A stretch of 24,730 nt of DNA from a virus, in IMG/VR virus record IMGVR_UViG_3300025694_000034, positions 1 through 24,730 of that record; one strand, given 5' to 3'. Positions 14,505 to 21,199 of the stretch are shown piece after piece. The position numbers and the translations under genes are program-made. Each line of letters starts with the position of its first letter. The stretch's first letter is position 1. Under the pieces are notes generated by a model. That model saw only the letters and a list, made by a program, of their open reading frames with translations. It was not told the DNA's origin and made no database searches.

Positions 14505-14849
14505 ATGAAACTTACAAAAGAAAGACTTAAACAAATTATTAAAGAAGAAATAAGCAAGGTTACTGAAGTATATGGTAATTATATTCCCGGTGAGACAGCA
14601 CCCGGAAATACTGATATGGGTTACGGCAAGGCTCCGCAAGACGATCTTGAGCCGAATGCTCCACGAGAAATTACTGTTGATGAAAGAGAACAACTAGAAT
14701 CTATAGTCAGACTAATGACTTCTGATGAGCTTGTAGATCTTATGAGTAAGTTGGATGATGAAACAAAAAAACTTGTAATGAAAGACTTTTTGGGACAATC
14801 AGGACGCAACAATGAATTTGGTAATCCAGCTTATGATTTAGAGCGATAA
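14505..14849 (+). CDS. Acidic protein with MKLTKERLKQIIKEE leader, next to protease
   Basis: This 114-residue protein starts with the clearest copy of the recurring leader. A Gly/Pro-rich stretch (YIPGETAPGNTDMGYGKAPQD) follows, then an acidic helical domain (ITVDEREQLESIVRLMTSDELVDLMSKLDDETKKLV) and the tail NEFGNPAYDLER. It lies directly upstream of the prohead protease, a position where T4 has the small core genes 67 and 68. That makes a core or internal head protein likely by context. Ile12-x-Glu14 fits the gp21 cleavage rule. Confidence 0.62.
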   Translation: MKLTKERLKQIIKEEISKVTEVYGNYIPGETAPGNTDMGYGKAPQDDLEPNAPREITVDEREQLESIVRLMTSDELVDLMSKLDDETKKLVMKDFLGQSGRNNEFGNPAYDLER

Positions 14850-14850
14850 A

Positions 14851-15459
14851 ATGTCTAAGAAACTTTTACAAGAATATTACGAACTATGCCCCGATGGTAT
14901 GTGTCCCGACCTTCTCACCGAAAGAGAGAAGAAAGAGATCTCCAATGGAGCAATGTATTTAACAGGCCGTATTCAGACTGCCGACAAGCAGAACGGAAAT
15001 GGACGAGTGTATCCTTTTGAAGTCCTAAAGCGTGAGGTCGATAATTATAAAAAGATTGTTGCCGACCATCGTGCTTGTGGAGAACTTGATCATCCAGATG
15101 ACTCTGTGGTGAATCTCAAGAATGTATCACACATGATTGTTGATTGCTGGTGGGAAGGAAAAGATGTAATGGGCAAAATGAAAGTCCTTGACACTCCTTC
15201 TGGCAAGACACTAAAAGAACTTATAAATGCTGGAGTTAAGCTCGGCATATCTTCTCGCGGACTTGGGTCTGTTAGAGAAAGCATGGGCAAGACAGTTGTT
15301 GAAAATGATTTCCAATTAATCTGCTTTGATATTGTCTCAGAACCATCAACTCCAAATGCTTTTGTCTCACCAGACAAGCAAGCAGCATCTCCCATGAGAA
15401 TGCGAGAGAACAAACAAAATACAATTGACGATCTATTTAACAAGATCTTGAGGGATTAA
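14851..15459 (+). CDS. 21: Prohead maturation protease (gp21-like)
   Basis: This 202-residue serine protease shows the herpesvirus/T4-type prohead protease fold. YLTGRIQTADKQNGNGRVYP is the typical first strand pair, GELDHP supplies the catalytic His81, and LGISSRGLGS supplies the nucleophile (Ser134 or Ser135). FDIVSEPSTPNAFV closes the domain. In T4 the enzyme sits inside the prohead and cuts scaffold, capsid and internal proteins after Ile/Leu-x-Glu. Potential substrates in this window are the scaffold, the capsid protein and the MKLTK-leader proteins. It overlaps the next gene by TAATG. Confidence 0.92.
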   Translation: MSKKLLQEYYELCPDGMCPDLLTEREKKEISNGAMYLTGRIQTADKQNGNGRVYPFEVLKREVDNYKKIVADHRACGELDHPDDSVVNLKNVSHMIVDCWWEGKDVMGKMKVLDTPSGKTLKELINAGVKLGISSRGLGSVRESMGKTVVENDFQLICFDIVSEPSTPNAFVSPDKQAASPMRMRENKQNTIDDLFNKILRD

Positions 15460-15890
15460 TGGATAAAAAAGAATTAAAGAAAATGCTTAAGCCTTTAATT
15501 AAAGAGTGCATCAAAGAAGTAATGTTCGAAGATGGCACTCTTTCCACTATTATTAGTGAAGTTATGAAAGGTACAGGAGCTTCTCAACCAATTGTTGAGA
15601 ATAGACGGCCAAAAACTCCTCAAGTACAAACTCGTTTGGAAAGTGACGACGAGGCTAAAGCAAGAATTAAAGCAAAACAACAAAAGCTCATGGAAGCAAT
15701 GGGAACCGGTGCCTACAATGGCGTTAATCTTTTTGAAGGAACCACTCCAGCGCCGTCACCATCGTCAGCTAAGGGACAAGGTGCTCTATCCGGAGTTGCC
15801 TCAAATGACTCTGGAGTTGACATTACTAAACTAATGGGCAAAACATCAGCCATTTGGCACAAGATGAAAGAGAAAAAAAATGGGATATAA
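15459..15890 (+). CDS. Hypothetical protein between protease and bS21
   Basis: This 143-residue protein begins with an amphipathic helix, MDKKELKKMLKPLIKECIKEVMFEDG, related in style but not identical to the MKLTK leader. The middle is disordered and Pro/Ser/Gly-rich (TTPAPSPSSAKGQG). It ends with VDITKLMGKTSAIWHKMKEKK. There is no catalytic motif. Its position between protease and scaffold and its small size suggest a prohead core or internal protein. It overlaps the bS21 gene by 11 bases, so the two are probably translated together. Confidence 0.55.
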   Translation: MDKKELKKMLKPLIKECIKEVMFEDGTLSTIISEVMKGTGASQPIVENRRPKTPQVQTRLESDDEAKARIKAKQQKLMEAMGTGAYNGVNLFEGTTPAPSPSSAKGQGALSGVASNDSGVDITKLMGKTSAIWHKMKEKKNGI

Positions 15891-16095
15891 TTATCAATAC
15901 AAATTAAAAAGAGGTGAAGATGTCGCCCGAGCAATCAAAAAGTTTTCACGCAAATGTAAGAAACTTGGTATTGTTCAAGAAATACGAGATCGTAGACATT
16001 ATATAAAACCTTCAATGAAAAAGAGACTCGCTAAAAAACGAGCCATTGCGCGTCATCGTAAAGAACTGGCAAAACAAAGAAAATCAACTAATTAA
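15880..16095 (+). CDS. rpsU: Phage-encoded ribosomal protein bS21 homologue
   Basis: This 71-residue, strongly basic protein matches bS21 in length and in its characteristic run: RAIKKFSRKCKKLGIV, then EIRDRRHYIKPSMKKR and a Lys/Arg helix with AIARHRKELAKQRK. In bacteria bS21 sits on the 30S platform near the anti-Shine-Dalgarno end of 16S rRNA and aids initiation. Phage copies are known in some marine and giant phages and may replace the host protein to favour viral mRNAs. Here it starts inside the previous gene with only a weak GAGA ribosome-binding site, which is odd in a genome with otherwise strong sites. Its place among virion genes suggests late expression. Confidence 0.85.
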   Translation: MGYNYQYKLKRGEDVARAIKKFSRKCKKLGIVQEIRDRRHYIKPSMKKRLAKKRAIARHRKELAKQRKSTN

Positions 16096-16112
16096 TACGG
16101 TAGGAGTGTAAA

Positions 16113-16502
16113 ATGTCTAATATTTATAGTGCTGGTTTAAGCAATGTGGGATCATATCAAGTAAGTGGAATACCATTCTTGTCAGGGACATTAGATGCTA
16201 CTAATGGGTTACTTATAGATTTTCCTTATGTTTCGAGATGGGTAGTAGTACACAATTCTGGCACAGTCGGCGGTCCCGGATTAAATATTACGCTTAATCC
16301 AAATACCAATGTAAATGTTTATACTATTCAGGCTGGACAACAATCTCCAAGACTGGAATTAAAATTAACTGGACTAGCCTTAGAAGGCGGTGTTGCTGGT
16401 GGTGTATCTGTTATAGCTGGATTAACTAATCTTCCTGTATCAAGAATAAATAACATCAGCCCATCAGGTTCTAACTGGTCAGGCTCTGTTGGAGTAGGTT
16501 AA
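16113..16502 (+). CDS. Putative virion surface or decoration protein
   Basis: This 129-residue protein is rich in Gly, Ser, Asn and Val and poor in charge, typical of a beta-sandwich. It opens SNIYSAGLSNVGSYQVSGIPFLSG, has VSRWVVVHNSGTVGGPGLNITL in the centre and ends SPSGSNWSGSVGVG. The pattern resembles uncharacterised structural proteins of marine T4-like phages. It starts after AGGAG and is followed by a TAATG overlap. Small size and position between protease and capsid genes fit a head decoration protein or fibre base; this is inference. Confidence 0.55.
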   Translation: MSNIYSAGLSNVGSYQVSGIPFLSGTLDATNGLLIDFPYVSRWVVVHNSGTVGGPGLNITLNPNTNVNVYTIQAGQQSPRLELKLTGLALEGGVAGGVSVIAGLTNLPVSRINNISPSGSNWSGSVGVG

Positions 16503-17164
16503 TGGCTGAATTTGGCTGGGCTTATATTGAGTGCTCAAGTTCTGGTGGTGGCAGTGGTTCTGGGTCAGCAGCCGCTGGCCCAACTGGATCTGTCCAGTTC
16601 AAACATGCTGGTATCTCAATCACTGGTTCAGATTACTTTATTTTTCATACTGCCTCTGCTCCTTTCGAATTAAGGCTTACTGGTACTCTATCTGTCAGCG
16701 GAACTATTAATGCGAACGAACTTAATATTAATGTAACCAATAAAAGTGTCATTAATCTTGATGTCTCTGGTAATACTAAGTTCGGAGACACTGAAGATGA
16801 TACTCACCAATATACAGGAAGCTTCTTTATTAGTGGAGCAATGTATAAGACATTTAAAGAAGTAACAGGCCCTCTGGGCACAATTTATTCAGCTAGCATT
16901 GCGGATTATTATATTGGTGTTAGTGGTAGTAATAGCTATATCATACGACTTCCTAGCGCTAGTGCTGGAACTGCTGGTAGAACTTTAGTAATTAAAGATG
17001 AATGGAATTCTGGAAGTGCCCGTGTTGGAGACCCAATTACGGTTTACCCAGCCCATCTTTCTAGTGATTTAATTGATGGCTCTACGCAGTATTTGATTGA
17101 AGGAACAGAAATGGCAGCTATTTCTTTATACTCGACAGGTAACGGTCACTGGTTTGTATTCTAA
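16502..17164 (+). CDS. Putative fibre/decoration protein, paralogue 1
   Basis: This 220-residue, Ser/Gly-rich beta protein starts in a TAATG overlap. After a flexible GGGSGSGSAAAGPTGSVQF linker comes INANELNINVTNKSVINLDVSG with KFGDTEDDTHQYTGS, a segment shared with the next gene. The C-terminal ~95 residues (IIRLPSASAGTAGRTLVIKDE, IDGSTQYLIEGTEMAAISLYSTGNGHWFVF) form a domain found also in the next two genes. That domain type occurs at the tips of phage fibres and decoration proteins. No enzymatic motif is seen. Confidence 0.6.
   Translation: MAEFGWAYIECSSSGGGSGSGSAAAGPTGSVQFKHAGISITGSDYFIFHTASAPFELRLTGTLSVSGTINANELNINVTNKSVINLDVSGNTKFGDTEDDTHQYTGSFFISGAMYKTFKEVTGPLGTIYSASIADYYIGVSGSNSYIIRLPSASAGTAGRTLVIKDEWNSGSARVGDPITVYPAHLSSDLIDGSTQYLIEGTEMAAISLYSTGNGHWFVF
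16706..16818 (+). repeat. Copy 1 of a 113-bp diverged coding duplication
   Basis: This segment aligns without gaps to 17691-17803 and encodes INANELNINVTNK.VINLDVSG.TKFGDT.DDTHQ.TG in both. Differences are mostly at third codon positions, so the protein is conserved by selection after duplication. Confidence 0.85.
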
Positions 17165-17183
17165 TTCAGAGAGGTAATTAAAA

Positions 17184-18131
17184 ATGAGTTATAATATAAT
17201 TACCGGCTCTGTGACGACCACTGGATTAGAAATTTCTGGTGCTTTCAGCGGATCATACATGGGTGATGGCGCAGCTTTAACAAGTGTAAGTCACTTCGGT
17301 CAAATTGATTTTGATCAACAGAGAGTTGCTTTATTTTCTAATACAGCCGATTCTTTTGGAGAATTAGATTTAAAAGGCGTAAGCGGATTTAATTATTTAA
17401 CCTCAAGCAATACCTTAGAAGTTCCCGGTACTGGTTCATTTCCTCGTCTTAATTTGCTAGATATACAATCTGGAAGTGTGCCAATTGAAAGATACTTGGG
17501 TATAACACACGCTGGTGAAGTGGTCTTAACTTCTTCTACTGGTGGTGGTATCCTAACCTCGGGTTCTGGCCCGATTAACTCAGTCCAAATCCATACAGGT
17601 GCTGGAATGCTATCTGGGTCAGCATCGCTTTTATTTAACGCTTCTACAAACACAATGGTATTAACCGGAACCTTAGATGTCTCTGGAGCAATTAACGCCA
17701 ATGAACTCAACATTAATGTAACTAATAAAAATGTCATTAATTTAGATGTCTCGGGCTCGACGAAGTTTGGAGACACTCCAGACGACACCCATCAATTAAC
17801 AGGCAGTGTTTTAATAAGTGGTTCATTAGCGGCAACGCATAGAGTCATTAGTGTTTCTTCATATACTATTTTGTATACAGACTATTTGGTTGGCGTAAAT
17901 ACACAAACGATTAGTGCTATTTGTACTTTAACTTTGCCTCTTGCCAATACTTTACCAGATGGGCAAATGTTAGTTATAAAAGATGAACAAGGATCAGCAA
18001 ATACTTGGAATATTAAAGTTACTTCTAGTGGTGCCGATACTATTGACGGCCAAAGCAGTATTATGTTGGAATCGTCCTATGGTGCCCTAAACCTATATAC
18101 CAATGGAAATGATAAATATTTTATTTATTAA
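17184..18131 (+). CDS. Putative fibre/decoration protein, paralogue 2
   Basis: This 315-residue protein is low in charge and rich in Ser, Thr and Gly. Near the N-terminus it has SYMGDGAALTSV, a fibre-type GDG..LT motif also found four times in the gene at 19796. In the middle it carries the INANELNINVTNK segment duplicated from the preceding gene. The C-terminal domain (LPLANTLPDGQMLVIKDEQGSANTWNIKV, then IDGQSSIMLESSYGALNLYTNGNDKYFIY) matches those of its two neighbours. A structural, exposed role is likely. A structured intergenic region follows. Confidence 0.6.
   Translation: MSYNIITGSVTTTGLEISGAFSGSYMGDGAALTSVSHFGQIDFDQQRVALFSNTADSFGELDLKGVSGFNYLTSSNTLEVPGTGSFPRLNLLDIQSGSVPIERYLGITHAGEVVLTSSTGGGILTSGSGPINSVQIHTGAGMLSGSASLLFNASTNTMVLTGTLDVSGAINANELNINVTNKNVINLDVSGSTKFGDTPDDTHQLTGSVLISGSLAATHRVISVSSYTILYTDYLVGVNTQTISAICTLTLPLANTLPDGQMLVIKDEQGSANTWNIKVTSSGADTIDGQSSIMLESSYGALNLYTNGNDKYFIY
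17691..17803 (+). repeat. Copy 2 of a 113-bp diverged coding duplication
   Basis: It pairs with 16706-16818 over the same length without insertions or deletions. It shows that the two neighbouring genes share a central module as well as a C-terminal domain. Confidence 0.85.
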
Positions 18132-18144
18132 TGTAAATTAGGAA

Positions 18145-18160
18145 TTTATAAGTCTATTTA
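18145..18160 (+). promoter_or_regulatory. Candidate late promoter, second example
   Basis: TTTATAAGTCTATTTA resembles the element at 4855 (TATAA followed by CTATTTA) and lies in the 108-base gap before the 479-residue repeat protein. The match to the T4 late consensus is weaker, and AT-rich gaps give chance matches. Confidence 0.3.
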
Positions 18161-18165
18161 AAGTA

Positions 18166-18223
18166 GCGCCAGTGATGTCTCTAAAACCCTGTGTTGACGG
18201 GCATCACAGCCATGGCGCGTTTT
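18166..18223 (+). terminator. Long bulged hairpin, terminator or RNA element
   Basis: GCGCCA (18166-18171) pairs with TGGCGC (18213-18218), and GTGATG (18172-18177) pairs with CATCAC (18202-18207), leaving a five-base AGCCA bulge on the 3' side. A smaller CCC/GGG pairing lies within the apical loop. TTTT follows at 18220-18223, then GGAGG for the next gene. Termination is possible but the U-run is short. The structure could also protect the 5' end of the downstream mRNA. Confidence 0.6.
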
Positions 18224-18239
18224 ATGGAGGATATAAATT

Positions 18240-19679
18240 ATGGCTTATAAATTTCAATTAGGTTCCGCGCAAATGTCGGGTAACCTATTGCAAGAAGGTA
18301 CACTTACTTCTGAAGGCGCTTTTGTTGGTGAAACAACAATTTCAGGTGCTGGTCAGATCGCTGGTGGATCTCTTGACATTCTAGGTGCTGCTGATATCGA
18401 TGGTGCCCTTACTGCTGCTAGTATCGTTTCTGATGCTCAAGTTAATGCTGGTACAAATCTTTCTGCTGCTGGTGAAATCGCTGGTGCTTCTTTAGACATA
18501 GCAGGTGCTGCTGACTTTGACGGTGCTCTTACCGCTCTTTCTGTTGCTTCTGATTCATTTGTTAACGCTGCTACTAATGTTTCTGCTGCTGGCGAAATCG
18601 CTGGTGGTTCTTTAGACATAGCTCTTGCTGCTGATATCGATGGTGCCTTAACTGCTGGTTCTGTTGCTTCTGATGCTGCTGTTACTGCCGTAACAAATGT
18701 TTCTGCTGCTGCTCAACTTGCTGGTGACAACCTTAATCTTGGTGGTGGTAACGCTACTGTTTCTGCTGCTGGTGCTCTTTTTGCTGCTACTTCAATTTCT
18801 GGTAATTCATTAGCGCTTCACGGTGGACTTGCTAGCATTTCTGCTGGTGGTGTTATTGACTTTGCTTCTGGTGATGTTCGTGGTGCCTTAACTGCTGGTT
18901 CAGTTAGTTCTGATGCTACTGTTGTTGCTGCTACAAATGTTTCTGCTGCTGGTGAAGTTGCGGGTGGTTCACTTGATATCGCACTTGCTGCTGATATCGA
19001 TGGTGCTCTTACTGCTGGTTCAGTTAGTTCTGATGCTACTGTTGTTGCTGCTACAAATGTTTCTGCTGCTGGTCAAGTTATTGGTGCAGATTTAGTTTTC
19101 GGAAATGCTGTTAAGCTCGGTGCTGATACAGTTATTGATGTAAACGCTAACATTACTGCTGGAACAGCTAACCTTTTCGCAATCTCAGGTTCTGAAACAC
19201 TTCAGATCGCTGGTACTGTTCGACTTGATGGTGTTTCGAATGCTGATGCTCCGGCAATTGCTGCTGATAGTATCTATTTCTTGGATGCTACCGACAGTCT
19301 CATGAAGGCTATGACAATGAGTGAATACGCTACTGCTATCGCTGGTCCGGGTCTTACTGCTACTAACGGTCAGTTAAGTTCTGATGCTGCTGCTGCGCCA
19401 AACGGTATTGGCAATGCGAATGCTAGCTTGGTTGAAGGTTTCAACTATGGTACAACCACTTTTGATGCTGATCGTACTTGGACACTTCCAGCGTCACCAT
19501 CTGCTGGTGATCTTGTTCGTGTTAAAGCTCCTAATAGTTTAGGTGGATTTAAGATTAACATTGCTCGTGGAGACGCGGGTCATTCAATTGACGGTGTTGC
19601 GGGACCAATAGAATTAGAATCAGATGCTGGTGCTCTTTCATTCGTCTATGTTGCTGCTAACGATTGGAGAATTATCTAA
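18240..19679 (+). CDS. Ala/Gly-rich repeat structural protein, paralogue 3
   Basis: This 479-residue, almost Lys-free protein is built mainly of 40-residue repeats of the type AAGEIAGGSLDIALAADIDGALTAGSV.SDA. Residues about 36-280 hold six phased units, one of them diverged. Such SLDI..AADIDGALT repeats predict a beta-solenoid or extended fibre shaft. The C-terminal ~80 residues (WTLPASPSAGDLVRVKAP, SIDGVAGPIELESDAGALSFVYVAANDWRII) form the same terminal domain as in the two upstream genes. A GGAGG site precedes the start and a terminator follows. An abundant head fibre or decoration protein is the best guess; a tail fibre is an alternative. Confidence 0.65.
   Translation: MAYKFQLGSAQMSGNLLQEGTLTSEGAFVGETTISGAGQIAGGSLDILGAADIDGALTAASIVSDAQVNAGTNLSAAGEIAGASLDIAGAADFDGALTALSVASDSFVNAATNVSAAGEIAGGSLDIALAADIDGALTAGSVASDAAVTAVTNVSAAAQLAGDNLNLGGGNATVSAAGALFAATSISGNSLALHGGLASISAGGVIDFASGDVRGALTAGSVSSDATVVAATNVSAAGEVAGGSLDIALAADIDGALTAGSVSSDATVVAATNVSAAGQVIGADLVFGNAVKLGADTVIDVNANITAGTANLFAISGSETLQIAGTVRLDGVSNADAPAIAADSIYFLDATDSLMKAMTMSEYATAIAGPGLTATNGQLSSDAAAAPNGIGNANASLVEGFNYGTTTFDADRTWTLPASPSAGDLVRVKAPNSLGGFKINIARGDAGHSIDGVAGPIELESDAGALSFVYVAANDWRII
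18346..19080 (+). repeat. Phased 120-bp coding repeat array
   Basis: Matching segments such as GCTGCTGG.GA.ATCGCTGGTG end at 18360, 18480, 18600, 18720, 18960 and 19080, exactly in a 120-base register. The unit ending near 18840 has diverged but 18841-18900 is back in phase with 18601-18660. The longest exact repeat is 63 bases (18891-18953 and 19011-19073), showing recent duplication or gene conversion. Confidence 0.9.
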
Positions 19680-19701
19680 TCATACGATTGGATTATTTTT
19701 C

Positions 19702-19716
19702 TATACCATTGGTATA
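19702..19716. promoter_or_regulatory. Short perfect palindrome in intergenic gap
   Basis: TATACCA and TGGTATA flank a single T. It lies between the stop of the repeat protein and the downstream terminator, so it is transcribed with that gene. It could be an operator-like site or merely AT-rich chance; no promoter boxes are clear around it. Confidence 0.25.
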
Positions 19717-19725
19717 TATTTCTGT

Positions 19726-19755
19726 GGAGGTTGGCTTCGGCCAGCCTCCCTTTTT
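19726..19755 (+). terminator. Intrinsic terminator with UUCG loop
   Basis: GGAGGTTGGC (19726-19735) pairs with GCCAGCCTCC (19740-19749) with one G-U wobble around a TTCG tetraloop, followed by C and five T residues. It closes the transcript of the repeat protein. Confidence 0.9.
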
Positions 19756-19795
19756 ATTATCTAGAGCCTAATTATGGATAGTAAGAGGAAATAAA

Positions 19796-21157
19796 ATGGC
19801 GTATTCGAAACCCAGCACAAAAATGAAGAAATTGGGATCAAAATTAATTGATACACATGAAGAACAAATAATTGTCGGAGCGAAGACTTTTAACCAATTG
19901 ACAGCCTCAGTGGGTATTTCTTCTAAAGGACCAGTTGAAGCACCTTCATTCCACGGAGACGGCTCGCATTTGACAGGAATGTCTTATGTAACACCAGCAG
20001 GAAACAATGGAGAATTACAATTTAATAATGAAGGCCAATTTTCTTCAACGGAAAAAATAGTTTTTGATAATGACACCCTTAATGTCACCGGTAAAATTAC
20101 TACTAATACAGTAATAGCTGATGAAATACTTGGAGATGGCGCAGGGCTCATAAATGTAAGTGTTGAATCGAAAAACATTGCTGGGATGATAACAGCAGAA
20201 CAGATTAATACCCAAGGTGCTATTCAAAATATTAATGGTAATTTAGAAGTTATCCTTTCAGATAAAAGTGGACTTGTAGTAAAAGAAGGCGGCCTAGGTA
20301 TTAGCTTATCAAATTTTAATCATACTAAATATTCGGATAGTCTAAGTATAATAGTTGCCAATTCAATGAATTCTAATTTTAAACTTAGTCTACAAACAAT
20401 TGAAGAGCACATCAAAGCTAACGCTTCTAAATTAAAAGGTACTATCCCAAATTCTATACTTCCTAAAATTATTTATGCGAATGCCTTTGTGGGAGATGGT
20501 TCTCAATTAACTAATGTAACTGCCGAACCTGTTCCTACTGGTGAAGATTCAGAGGTTCAATTTAACTTAAACGGAACTTTTGGTTCAACTGCTAATTTTG
20601 CGTACTTAAATGATTCTAATATGCTTAAGGTTCACGGAACTGTTAATGCTTCAACTGCTGTTAAAACTAATGAAGTTCATCTCAACAGTATGATCATTGG
20701 CGGAGATATTATTATAGATACAAATAAAAACTTTAATGTAACTAGAATAAGGTGTGAAGATGCCTATGTAAATCAAAACTTAATGGTAATTGAAGATGTT
20801 ATTGCGAATAAATTTATTGGCGATGGGTCAGAGTTAAGCGGATTACCCGTACAAAGCTTTGAAAATTATAAAGAAAATAGTGTTCTTTTCTGTGGCGCTT
20901 CTGAAGGTGAAATTAAGTCTTTACCCGTCATTACCTTCAATGATCCAAATTTATTGATGAATACAGATGTTAAAATCAATGGCAACTTAGTGGTAGAAAA
21001 AGAAATACAGTTTGGAATTACTACGACAAAGCCGAAGTCACAGGATATGGTTAATAATTCTGCTCAATTCTATTTAGATGAAAGTAATTCCGATCTAAGA
21101 ATTAAAATTAAATTAGGTGATGGCACCATTAAAGAAGGCTCTATTTGGGTGGATTAA
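19796..21157 (+). CDS. Putative fibre protein with GDGS.LT repeats
   Basis: This 453-residue protein carries four copies of a fibre-type motif: SFHGDGSHLTGM, EILGDGAGLINV, AFVGDGSQLTNV and KFIGDGSELSGL. Two repeated modules of the form GNNGELQFNNEGQFSSTEKIVFDND and DSEVQFNLNGTFGSTANFAYLND lie between them. These features are typical of trimeric phage fibres and of the linking parts of tail or head fibres. The C-terminus (LYLDESNSDL-like FYLDESNSDLRIKIKLGDG...GSIWVD) resembles fibre attachment ends rather than a receptor-binding tip. The start follows AGAGGAA. It is more charged and less Ala-rich than the preceding gene. Confidence 0.62.
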   Translation: MAYSKPSTKMKKLGSKLIDTHEEQIIVGAKTFNQLTASVGISSKGPVEAPSFHGDGSHLTGMSYVTPAGNNGELQFNNEGQFSSTEKIVFDNDTLNVTGKITTNTVIADEILGDGAGLINVSVESKNIAGMITAEQINTQGAIQNINGNLEVILSDKSGLVVKEGGLGISLSNFNHTKYSDSLSIIVANSMNSNFKLSLQTIEEHIKANASKLKGTIPNSILPKIIYANAFVGDGSQLTNVTAEPVPTGEDSEVQFNLNGTFGSTANFAYLNDSNMLKVHGTVNASTAVKTNEVHLNSMIIGGDIIIDTNKNFNVTRIRCEDAYVNQNLMVIEDVIANKFIGDGSELSGLPVQSFENYKENSVLFCGASEGEIKSLPVITFNDPNLLMNTDVKINGNLVVEKEIQFGITTTKPKSQDMVNNSAQFYLDESNSDLRIKIKLGDGTIKEGSIWVD

Positions 21158-21199
21158 TCTCTAATCTTCTTTTTCCTCACAAAAACACTAATTAATGGT

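Noticed and set aside
15459-15524. N-terminus MDKKELKKMLKPLIKECIKE as a certain member of the tag group
   Set aside because: It is similar in being an amphipathic Lys-rich helix but lacks the T4-K5 start and has IKE one turn later; left as only possible.
18346-19080. Direct repeats considered as a CRISPR array
   Set aside because: Units are 120 bases, in frame, adjacent without unique spacers and encode a repetitive protein.
18913-19095. Leu-rich + strand frame inside the repeat array
   Set aside because: It is an out-of-frame shadow of Ala/Gly codons in the 479-residue gene.
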